A stretch of 64,000 nucleotides of DNA. It comes from Hepsetus odoe. Taxonomy: Eukaryota > Chordata > Actinopteri > Characiformes > Hepsetidae. Position numbers and translations under genes: made by a program. Every line of letters begins with the position of its first letter. Position 1 is the first letter of the stretch. The notes under the pieces were generated by a model that was given only the letters and a program-made list of their open reading frames with translations, did no database searches and was not told where the DNA came from. Shown in pieces: positions 1 through 11,700 of this stretch. The stretch is taken from the NCBI GenBank assembly GCA_017165825.1, contig CM029366.1, positions 26,763,862 to 26,827,861 of the forward strand, given 5' to 3'.

Positions 1-2630
1 CACAGGCTTCTGTTCTAAGGCTGTGTCTAATCTACGCCTGCCTGTTGCAGGTTCCAGTTATCCATGTATCTCTCCATATAATATGCAGGTGCACATTTGT
101 TAATAATAATGCTGATCTAAATGTAGAGAGGCTGAATCTTATGGAACTGCACATTCGTTGCTAAATCTGGAGACTTGAAATGCTTTTCAAGCCATGCTGA
201 TGCCATTGAGCAAGGATTAGCTGTGCTGTCATCCTGTTTTGTTATTTATTGCTAGCTATCAGCACGGAAACACGATCGCATGCTGTGATGAGATTGTGTG
301 CTCATAAAAAAGAAAATCTTGGATGTTTCAGACCTTTCCAAACCATTCAGGAGCTCCTCATCACTATTTCCAGTGCGACACATGTTGCCCACATACACAC
401 ACATGCACACCACACACACACACACACACCCTCCCATCTCGTCCTCCTTTGATGCGTCTTAGAGTGAGGTTAGTTAGAGACTTCAATAGGCCGAAATAGA
501 ATGAAGCGCCCCATCGGTTTTCTATCCATGCAGCCATCACTCCAGGCAAAGTGCACTCTGCTTTAGTGCATGGTGAACTGCTACTGTAGCTTTACTGTCA
601 GCCCAGCACACACAGTCACCCAAAAGCACTTTTATTTTTTGGCTTTTTTATCCATTCAACGAGCTGGAAATCTCTTTCCATGTATGTCCTGAGTATTCAT
701 TGCCAACTTCAGTGCAGTCAGAAGGAAAAAGGAAAGCATTTTCAATCATTAATATTGTACAGACAGATCACATTCGATACTTAAAGCAGCTGGTCAAACA
801 CATTTTCATCAGCGCTCCATGTTTTTATTCCCTACTGGTTTGGGGTCAAAACATTACTCCCCCCTTGCATCACCAGCAAGCTGAGAAATATTTTCACAGA
901 GCAGTGGCAAATTTCACAGACAACTGTTACTTCATTTTAATTTGAACCAGCCCTTGTATTTCTGTGTTAACACATTGCAATTTCCAAACAAATGGGCGAG
1001 CCAAGTCACACAATGCACTGTAATCACATAATTTGAGCTGAAAACATGCTCATAAATCAAGAGATTGGAAAATTACTGTGTGATGCTGAGAGGCACTGTG
1101 TGACCGTGTGGGTTGCTTGCAGGATATTATACCTTTTTGAAAGGGCTCTTGGCTGGTCAAAGAGCTGACTGAGCTGAAGAGGAAGTCTATCTGGGAGTAT
1201 ATTCTTCTGATCCTCCACATCAAGCACCTTCTAATTGACTTACTCTGGAAGGCTCTCAAACTTTTTAAGCTATGAAGAAGCAGCTCTTACTCTTCCATAG
1301 CCAATAGACTTTCCACACATATGCAAGCCCCCACACTGGAAAACATCCTTCTGAAATTACTACCAAGGCTGCATTTGAAAAAAAAAAAAACAAGGTTGGA
1401 ACTTTAACAGATTTCATGGCTTTTACGAAACAGGTTTAGCATACCTCTGAAGGGACAGCTTCAAATTCATTCTCTTCAATATTCATTTTATATCATTTTA
1501 TATAAGAAAATGAGCAAACTAGGAAAGTGTACATATTAACTAAAGCTAATTCTGCTCGCTATAGGGCTTGTTAAAGCTTGACTCTCTGGGAAGCCCAACA
1601 GGCAATTCAACTCCACTCAGTTCAATTCCAAAGTAAGATTTATCTGACCAGACTTCTCCAGGCATCTGGTACTGAGACTATTGCTATAGTAAAATAATGT
1701 ATATGAGTGTAAAATCAGCTGTGCAAATACTAAGCGTTTATTTAATTCCCAGGCTATATGTCATTCGGTGGTAAAGCTGTCATCTGAATTACATTCCCTC
1801 ATGAAATTGCAGTAATCCTGCAGATTTGTGTATGTTTTGCCTATGCTTCACTGTCACCCAAAAAAAAAAAATCATAATTCTTTAATCCAGCGCTGACGCA
1901 CCATGATGTGGATTAGGCATCTAGCATCTTTGAAGCTCAGTATAAAGACAGAAGAGGATATTCATCAACAGAAATTCACCCCTCCTGCAATCACGCATGG
2001 CATTCACTGAAAAGCCCTGTGAGGATTGTGAATTGGAACAGTAAGCGAAACATGAGTGGTGAAAACAATTGCCCATTCTGCTGTTCAGCGCACTTGGCTG
2101 CATGGGGATTTGCCTGGCTTGGGAATGGAGTCGGACATGCTCAGGTGCTTTGAATACAGATAGCTGAGCTCAAAGGTTAAAGCTGAAGACTGGCAAAAGC
2201 TTGGCACAGGTTGTTGTTGAGAACAAGACACCTAATCCAAAATTCATCACGGGACTGCAGCAACATTGTTATCCTGTCTGTTTCACCCTCCCCTTTCAGG
2301 TTCCCCTGCAAAAACTGAAATGTCTCAGAATGAATCTGTAAAGTCTGACACAAGGGGGTGGGAACTTGTGTATCCATCAGTGCAACTAGTTTAATAGTGG
2401 ATTTGTAAATGGATATTATTCTCTACTTTATAGTTTTGCTAAGCTTTATATTCTTGGTTTCTAAACACATTGAAATCACATGCCCTATTCAAACTCTGTA
2501 CCACTGGTCCAAAGTTTCTGTTCATCTTATATTTTTCAACTAGGTACATTTTTTTAAAAATAAGATTTTTAATCAATCTTGAAATAGCTTTATTGGTTTT
2601 CTAATTATCCTTGTCTGCCCCTGTTTCCAG
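1..2630 (+). other. grm4 intron, 3' part
   Basis: The sequence upstream of the first visible grm4 exon carries no supportable exon. It holds a CA dinucleotide run at 391-429, A-runs near 1380 and 1860, and ordinary AT-rich sequence. Its 5' end lies before the window. Confidence 0.75.
391..429. repeat. (CA)n microsatellite
   Basis: Imperfect CA repeat of about 39 bases in the grm4 intron. It generates small spurious open frames on both strands. Confidence 0.9.
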
Positions 2631-2767
2631 GTATTGCTGGCAATCCAGTGCAGTTCAATGAGAATGGGGATGCCCCAGGTCGCTATGATATCTATCAGTA
2701 CCAGATAAATAACAACACAGCAGAGTACAAAATCATTGGCCAATGGACAGACCAACTAAACCTTAAT
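2631..2767 (+). CDS. grm4: grm4 exon: end of ligand-binding (Venus flytrap) domain
   Basis: Acceptor ctgtttccag before 2631 and donor gtaagt at 2768. The exon is 137 bases: two bases complete a Gly codon, then 45 codons. The peptide runs GIAGNPVQFNENGDAPGRYD, then a YQYQ motif and an N-N-T glycosylation site, and ends WTDQLNLN. This is the strongly conserved segment just before the cysteine-rich domain in group III mGluRs. The exon ends in phase 0, which matches the next exon. On the minus strand an unrelated 60-codon open frame crosses it; that is a shadow. Confidence 0.93.
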
Positions 2768-5700
2768 GTAAGTGCCTTGTTTTAGGCTTTATATGGTCAT
2801 TACGTTTAGGACTTCAACTGTGAAAGGTACAAGTGTCTCTTCTGTTATGGTAAATACAAATTTTTAAGTTTAGAAGAGGTTTTATTTTTTTTGCTGCAAG
2901 CAAATCAATTAGTTAACATAGAGGGAAAAATGTTTTGGCTGTGTCTTGGCCACTGCTGTGAACAGTAAGCATTTTTTGTGCTTCTGTGTCTCAGATGCCA
3001 GCAATGCAGTGGCCAGGCGGTAAGAGGGACGTGCCCTCCTCCATATGCAGCCAGCCCTGCTTGCCAGGCTGGCGTAAGAAGGTTGTGAAGGGCATCCCTT
3101 GCTGCTGGCACTGTGAGCGCTGCGATGGGTACCAATACCAGGCCGACCCATTCACCTGCAAGATGTGCCGCTTCGACCTGCGCCCCAACAAAAACCACAC
3201 AGGCTGCCAGAAAATCCCTATTGTTCAGCTGGAATGGAGCTCAACATGGGCAGTCCTTCCTGTCCTCATTGCTATCCTGGGCATCATGGCGACATTGTTT
3301 GTAGTGGTCACATTCGTACGCTACAATGATACACCAATCGTGAAGGCATCAGGACGAGAGCTCAGCTACGTCCTGTTGACGGGGATCTTCCTCTGCTATG
3401 CCACAACTTTCCTGATGATCTCGACTCCTGGTGTTGGGATCTGCTCACTCCGACGCATCTTCCTAGGTCTAGGGATGAGTATCAGTTATGCTGCTCTGCT
3501 TACCAAAACCAATCGAATTTACCGTATTTTTGAACAGGGAAAGATATCAGTAAGTGCCCCTCGCTTCATCAGCCCAGCATCCCAGCTGGTTATCACCTTC
3601 AGTTTGATCTCGGTACAGCTCATAGGGGTGTGTATCTGGTTCGCGGTGGATCCTCCCCAAGCCTTCATTGACTATGAGGACCAGCGCATGGCTAACCCGG
3701 AACTAGCACGGGGTGTGCTGAAGTGTGATATCTCGGACTTGTCGCTCATCTGCCTTCTAGGATACAGCATGCTCCTTATGGTCACCTGCACAGTCTATGC
3801 CATAAAGACACGCGGGGTGCCAGAAACCTTCAATGAGGCAAAGCCCATTGGCTTCACTATGTACACCACCTGCATCATTTGGCTGGCCTTCATCCCCATC
3901 TTCTTCGGCACATCACAGTCCACGGAAAAGGTAAGAGAATGATAATGATTTTGTGTTTTTAAAGTGTGACAGGAATCAAACATGGCTTTTACAACTTCAG
4001 CAACCTGTGAAATTTACAGAATACAAGCCATTTTTTCGTTGACAGGGAGCTTAGCAGGAAGAAATGTAGTGACTTTTTTTTGCTTCAGATTGAGTTGCAA
4101 CCAATATTTTATGAGGTTATATATATGAGCTTTTGATCAGCATATTAATGTGGACATGTGCAACTGGAAGACAAGTGGCTTCTCGTTTGCTGATCCTCCT
4201 CTATATCTTCAAAGACGAAAGAAGCTTTGAAAATGGTGAGGATATCGAACATCAGCTGTTTGGGGGTGATGTAATCCATTGACAGAACGCGTCTTGGAAT
4301 AACAAACAGAAGAAAAATAGAAGAATAGAGATCCTTCTAAGGCCAAATATAATTTCAGCTCACACAGCCTTACTGCACATTACTTATTTTAATCAGAAAA
4401 CCTGGGACCTTCTGTCACTGGGATTTAGATTAGAGGGCTCTCCCCTCCCTTCCTCTTTCAATTCTGCCACATGTTATTTAATTAGCGTCATCCTTGAGAA
4501 AATGCTGTGCATGCCATGCTAGTATGAGTTGTACTAGACTGAGATGCAGACATTTATGACTTATGAACAGCAACATAACGTATGACAATGGAATCATTTG
4601 GTTTTGTGCATCGTCCTGAACATGGCGAGGAATGAATGAAGCCACATTTGTTGGTTGTTCCTTTAGAACATGATTTTAAAGCCTCTTTTCATCTATCAAA
4701 GCAACTTGCCTTTTTTCATGAAGTCCCAGGTTTCATAAATAATCAATCATTTCTTTGTGTTCTGGCATGTGGTATCAAAGGGATAACAGACAGAAGCAGG
4801 AATTTGTTTTTGCTTATAGCTAAACTTGCTTTTGGGAATTTTCTCCGGCACTGACAATAAAGCTGTGCACATCACGTGAGAAATGTAAACCACTGAACAA
4901 CTCCTGGTGAAAAGAATTAACATTTCAAAACCGCAAAGCCTCACAATCATCCAAGCTGACAAGCAAAGCCAAGCCTGGCAAGAGTGAGATGACATGTCTT
5001 TTAGTGCAATTAAATGCCTCTCTTCCCCCTGGCACTTGATTTACCTTATCTGTCCGCCCGTTCGCTCATCATACGCTTACGGCCGAGCGTCTAATCAGGA
5101 CACCCACTCAATCATTTGTTTGTCATTTTATGTCAAACTGAACATAATGAATGTCACTTGGGGCTTTATGAATCATTTAAACGAGGGCATGCGGTCTCGT
5201 CTCTATAGTATTTGATAAGTCTGCTAAGTGCTAACTGTAAAGGTAAGACTAATGTTATCTCATACTGTGCTCTGAATGGAAGGGAAGAGAATATGTGTTG
5301 GTGAATTCTGGTTGAGCCCGTTCACCCTGAGCAATTGAAATGAGCATGTCCAGCAGTAGCTAATAAATATTTTATGGTGATTTGAATTGTTAGAAGTGAA
5401 TAACCTTTAGTTTTCAAGTTTGATGCAAACTGATATTCTGTTGAAATTTTATGTGTAAAAGTTGGCTTCATTCAACAGAGTTTAAAAATGACATCTTGGC
5501 AACTGAACTAATCTTTAATCATATTAAACAGATTTCTAATTTGGGAGAAATATATATGTATATACATGTGTATATATGCAGAAATATTATATCATTTCTC
5601 ATTCGGTTGCAAGATCCTTTAATTTTTTTCTTTTATTTTCAATAATTCAGATCATTTTGCTTTTTTTTTTTTTAAGCTTTATGTTAACTCCTGTAACCCT

Positions 5701-8700
5701 GGTTAGAATAAGAATAAGATGGATGGATGGATGGATAGATGGATGGATGGATGGATATTTGTCTGTCTGCTACAAGACAATTTCTTGTTCATTTAAAAAA
5801 AACGCTGAACTGAAAATGACAAAAACCCTAATATTTCTGTTTAATATCTGAAATCCTCATTGGCAGTGGTTTCCACATAAACAGGTGGACCAAACACCAA
5901 AAAAGTGTAAAACAGTACACTGAAAAAGGTAAAAACTTTTACACCTTTACTGACTAGCTGACTTGAAATGGACTTACGTGTAACACATCTAAAGTAAAGT
6001 GGACAACAAGGCTGGGGCTGCACGCTCTGAGTTTGACATTGAGATCTGAGTTCAAGCAGCCCATCCCACACAATTGTGCTGCAGAGCTATTTGAATCTGC
6101 GCCCTGCACAATTGCAGGCTGTCTTTGCAGTGCTAAATGGCTGACTTGCAGGAGATTCTCCTCCATTGTGTTGCTGACAGAGTAATTACTGTCTCTGCAT
6201 GTGGGAGCGCGAGGTCCACACCTCTTATTACATACAGGTGTGTTTCAGGGCTTGGAGAAGCTCAATATGAGATTTCCCATCTGTCCCTTGATGCAGACGG
6301 AAAGGTTGTCATTTTAACTGTGATCCTTAAAAAAGCACTCTGTAGCAATACTGTCAGCTACACCAAAGTTCACTTAGTACTTGCAATGCTTTTGGCATAA
6401 TCAGGTGATAACAAGCATTGTCACACCTCCACATCAACAGCCTATAACAGTTTTCAGCAACAACTTGTCTACACAGGGAGCTCTATCAGCCTCAGACCTA
6501 GTATTTTGCTCACGTTTCTGTGAGACAACAGAGAGGCAGGCCAAATGTGTGACCATTCTGCCGCAGGTTCTATTATCCACAGCGATGCACTGGTGTCAAG
6601 TGGGAATTACGACTACAAAGGTTCTGTAACACTTGGTTTGAACCAAATATCTCAAATCTGATCCAGGGGTGAGTGATATGAGCTCAAATTTGCACCCTCA
6701 TGTTTTCCAGTATCCAATAATGAATCCCAGGGGGAAAGAGGACAGCAGGCCACTCTTAACCCACTGTTGCCCTGGCTTTTTGTTTATCATTTTCTAAGTA
6801 GTAAACTAGTTGTTAAACTGAATTTTAGACAAGATGCTGTTTCAGTGTTCATTTTCCACACAATCCAATTGATGGATTTTTCTATTCATCCTCTTCACTT
6901 CAGCAGTGTTTTGCTGTCAGGATCTTTCCTTCTGTTTAGGACTTATAATAATCTTAGGTATAATATTATAATAAGGGCTTTGTGATGATTTTGGAATCAC
7001 CTCAATATCAACTGATAATTGTTTAAAAATTATAGGTATTGCGCAAAACAGGGTAAAGTTTTTATTGCACCTCAGGGGAGCAGAGCCTTTTAGTGATGCT
7101 GGAATACTTTGCTAATATATCTCTCTGTTTACTGCAGTTCTATTAAATGACTAGAATGATTTTTTTCTCTGTAATGCAAAGGTAGCCCAAGTAGATTTAC
7201 TTCCAATTTTGTAATTCTTCCAATTTCATCATTCTTTTAATGTATATACCAGCGTACATTAAAATATTTGTTACTGGCATTGGTCACTATTCCCATATCA
7301 GTGCATCTAGTTATTTTATTGAGAGGCAGAATGTTTTGGTGCATGAGTTAAAGATACTAATCAGAGCGCCATAGCTAGGAAATCTTTCCTTCTTTTTACT
7401 CGGTGGGTTTTTAGTATTTTTCCATAAATCATTGTATGCCCTTCTTCGTCTGAAGCAGCTCATCAGAATGCCATATGACTTTTATTTTAAATATACAGTA
7501 CTGTGCAAATGTTTTAGGCAGGTGTGGAAAAAATGCTGTAAACAAAAAGAACGCTTTCAGAAATGGAAGTGTGAATCATTTATTTTCGTCAATCAACAAA
7601 ATGCAGTGAATGAGCAAAAGAGAAATCGTAATCAAATCCATATTTGGTGTGACCACCCTTTGCCTTCAAAAAAGCATCAGTTCTTCTAGGTACACTTGCA
7701 CACAGTTTTTGAAGGAACTCGGCTGGTAGGTTGTTCCAAACATCTTGGAGAACTAACCACAGATCTTCTGTGGATGCAGGCTGTGGATGTAGGCTTCCTA
7801 GATTTTTCTTTTGTTCGCTCACTTTGCATTTTGTAAATTGATAAAAATAAACAATCAGTATTTATATTTCTGAAAGCATTCTTTGTTTACAGCATTTTTT
7901 CCACACCTGCCTAAAACTTTTGCACAGTACTGTATTTGTTATAGTTTATTTTTCTTTTATAAAAGACATTGTGCCTTCTCTTACTACTACTACTGTTATT
8001 ATAATTATTATAGTTGTAGGAGAAAGGATATTCCATGTTGGCTTCACCAATTTACTACTTTAACTGGGGCATAGTGCAATGTTATTTTTATTTTATTTAA
8101 TTGTGCAAAAAAAGGGTGAAAGTGACTATTCTTGTCATCGTGAAACACAGCACAGTACACAGTGAACCACCACGAAATCCAACCTCTGCTTTTTACCCAC
8201 ACACACATGCAGCTGGAGGCAGCTATTGAAAGTGACCGGGGAGCTGTGACGGGACGGTACCTTGCTCAAGGGTACCTTAGGGCAACCTATTAGTCTGGGA
8301 TTGCAATTCATGACCTTCTGATCCTGAGGCCCAATCTCTAACCACTTGGCCACCACTGCCCCGAGGAAACAAACCTCTACAAAGTGATGTCCATTACCAA
8401 CATTGTTGTGTCAAAGTTAAGGTTAAAACTGTGTCAGTAAATTGTTCAGTTCAATCAGAATTATTTAAGCTGTGTTTGTCTTTGTGAGGAGGCTGTTTGT
8501 TGTTTACTATGTTCAGCCTTGCTATGAAATACAAGCTGTAGTAAAATTCATCTCACAGAACATTATACGGCCATGTGTTTTAACTCCCAGCCCTATCGTG
8601 ATCCAGTGAAAAGGACGTTTTAGTTGTGAGACAAAAAAAAAAGATCTTTTATAAAACCTTTAGAAAGAAACAACAGCAACATGTACAAAAAGGCTTATTC

Positions 8701-11700
8701 TGATTCAAAACAGGAGTTCATTTATGATATCTTATTAATTAGGATGAGCTTATTTCCTTGAACTGACTATGGTTAAGGTTCAATGCATATTTTTCATTGG
8801 AGGTTAGCTTAAAGTGCATGTGATCCAGCAGGTATAATATTTGTTTTGTAAGATTATCTGCATCTCCAGCATCTTAGCAGCTCTCACATGGGGCTGGTCT
8901 CTCAAAAGCATCATTATGTAACACACTGTCATACAGCACAATAAGATAAAACAATAAGATTGAATAATTTTGCTCTACATGGATGGAAAGAATGCTAAAA
9001 CAAAAAGAGCACCACCGTATCAATATATTCCATGAGCGCCAGTTAAAATGTTCATAAAATAAATGACTGGATATGCTAAAGATGTCTGAACTGAAATATT
9101 GCTTTGTTCTTTTTATCTATCTATTTTATTTTTGCATTTTTCATTCAAAGTATCTGAAATATGTATGACTGCTTCTAACCAGTAACGTACAGTAACACAC
9201 CCCCTAACCACCTTCTAAAAGAGTCGCACCCTCCAGGCACGCACAGTCAAGAACTCCCACTTGTACATGTATGCTCTAATATAACAGGTCATCACATCTT
9301 GGAAATCAACGTCCCTCTTATTGTATATCACAACAGATGGCGCTTTGATAAATTTAACTGACCAAACAATACAAGCTCAAAAAACATTTTAAGGACTAAA
9401 TAAATATTTTGTAAGCAGGCATGACCAGAAAACATGACCAGAAATACTTATAGACCTTTAACTCTTTTCTGAAGGCATTCCGCATATGGCTTTCAGTAAA
9501 AGAGAATATTATGTACCAAGTACACAAACCACTGATGAAAATAACACAGCAGCATTTTCAGCATAAGCTTTGGTTGAAAAACAACACCAGGTTTTCTGTA
9601 AGTATCAGCTGAATCTTGACAGAAGCAGCTGATAGAAAGAAACATTTAGCAGTAACTGGAGGGGTAGAATTTAAAATAAAGGTAGATTACCCTGAAAAGA
9701 GTGTCAGAACATTGATTGGCCACTTTACAATCACAACTTTATTAAGAATAAAAGTCAAAAGCCAATATTAAATAAAATAATTCTGTATATTTGATAGGAA
9801 AGGCCTGTGAACTATCTGCATATAGATGGCTGCATGCTTTAAAGTACTATTTAGCAAGTGATGCTTTGAGCAAGAGTTTTCCCATAAGTACCAGTGGTCC
9901 TTTGTCACACTGAGACCAGGGTGCTCACTCAAGGCACCGTCCTGGAAGATCCAGCCATGCGCAAAGAAATTCATTGGGGCTGAACTGACAAACCATTTTG
10001 TACAGTGTAGTCAGAGTTTTCAAAATGATAATGGAGTTGGCCTGATTGCATCCTCATGCTCAGATTATGCTAAAATAATACTGTTTCAGACACTGAACAA
10101 ACATTCAGGGGGAAATGTTTGTTACTTTCCACCTCTGCTTTGCACCAGCGTGTCTTCATCTTGCTCCTGGCAACCCACAGCATTGCACAACCATTTCCCT
10201 GAGCCAGCCCACCTGATCTGGTTCATGAAGGGCTCCATGTTTAGTTGATGAGCTGGAGCTGAAACAATGCTGAAACATGCAATGCTGTTGGTCACCAGGA
10301 GCAGGTTTAAGATGCAAACTAATCAAAGAACCAAAAAAATCAACAACAAAAAAATATTTGTATTTAAATATATATTTTAAGTTATTAATTTATTCGATTA
10401 AATAAATCTAAAAGTAATCAATTTGGTCTAGAGATCTAAGAAGCAACTTTATTGCTTGAATGATGCGTGGGCCATCACACTTCAGTTTATTGAACAAGAT
10501 CTAATCGTATGGTACCATTTCTATGGTTAGAATTAGTTCATCAATTTGTGGCATGTGCATGTATGCATGAAGTGAGGTAAAAGCACTTGTGGAGCACTTG
10601 AGATGAGGTGCATGTTGTATGCTCCACTGGTTTTTCAGGACCCATGGTGGCTCTGGCTTCTGCAAATCAGCTGTTCTCCTCTGCTGTAAAATTGTCACAG
10701 TGGTGCTGATATAGATTACCTGGTTAAATTTGACAAAGAGCCCTTTGAGTTCAATAACTAATTTGGAACCTTCAGCTGTTCCATGATTTGTGAGGTACTT
10801 TGGGGATATCTTAACTGTTCAACCAGGGTCTTGTTTCTTGTCCCTTCGTGCTGCTGCACTAGGCAGCTTTGATGACGTCCAGTCTTCGGCAAAGTGCAAA
10901 GCACTTGTAGCTAAGCATCAGCATGCTGTGTGTCGACAGTTCCCCAAAGGTAGTGCCCAGTGCTGTTCAACGGTCATCTGTTTCCACATCCTAAAGAAGC
11001 TCACCCTGGCTGCCTCGGCTCTGGCCGGCCTTTCCTGCCTGTGCCGGGACTCTTCCCCCAGGACAATGGAGAGAGATCACAGCGATGAGTCACTCTTAAT
11101 CATAGCACGCAGAGGAGCAGGCGCTGAGGTCACGTCTGGGGGAGCACAAACACACAGCAGTGTTTTAAAGCAACAGCGGGGGTTCCGCAGCAGGGCCGGG
11201 GTGAAGCAGAGCCATTAGTGCATTGTGCAAGTGTAGGAGGTTGAGAACAGCATGCGCACAAGCACATGAACTCCAGACTTGTTTGCTCAAGGCAATTAGT
11301 GTCCAAAATTACATCACATCTTTGTTGAGAGGTGTGCATATACAGCCTCACCATGATGAGTAAATAGAAAGTAACAAACAAATAAAAACTCTGTATAGGG
11401 TCTTTGTAACAATGACAATTGTAAAAAAGTGAATTATAAACAAAACTAACTTGACTTGACTGGTTGCTAAGATCAATTTTATTTCAACCAATAAAAAGTC
11501 ACAGCTCAAAAAGAGGGAAACTATTTTTTTTTGAAAAACAATTATTTAAATCTGTATAAATTAGATATCATTTTAAAATAAGAAATATTATTTGAAATAA
11601 AGGCATGCGCAGAGAGCATTTATCAGATAAGTTTTTGAAAAACAATTATTTAAATCTGTATAAATGAGAAATAATCTTTAAATTAGAAATATTATTTTTA

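Noticed and set aside
2905..3200. Minus-strand open frames over the grm4 exon
   Set aside because: Shadows of the strongly coding + strand exon.
8116..8363. Protein reading of SINE frames (VTTLVIARSQHS... type peptides)
   Set aside because: The same peptide recurs at several SINE copies, showing that it is repeat-derived and not a gene family.
10790..11218. 142-codon open frame in the grm4 intron
   Set aside because: No recognisable domain, no splice-compatible exon structure, and it lies between two proven grm4 exons.
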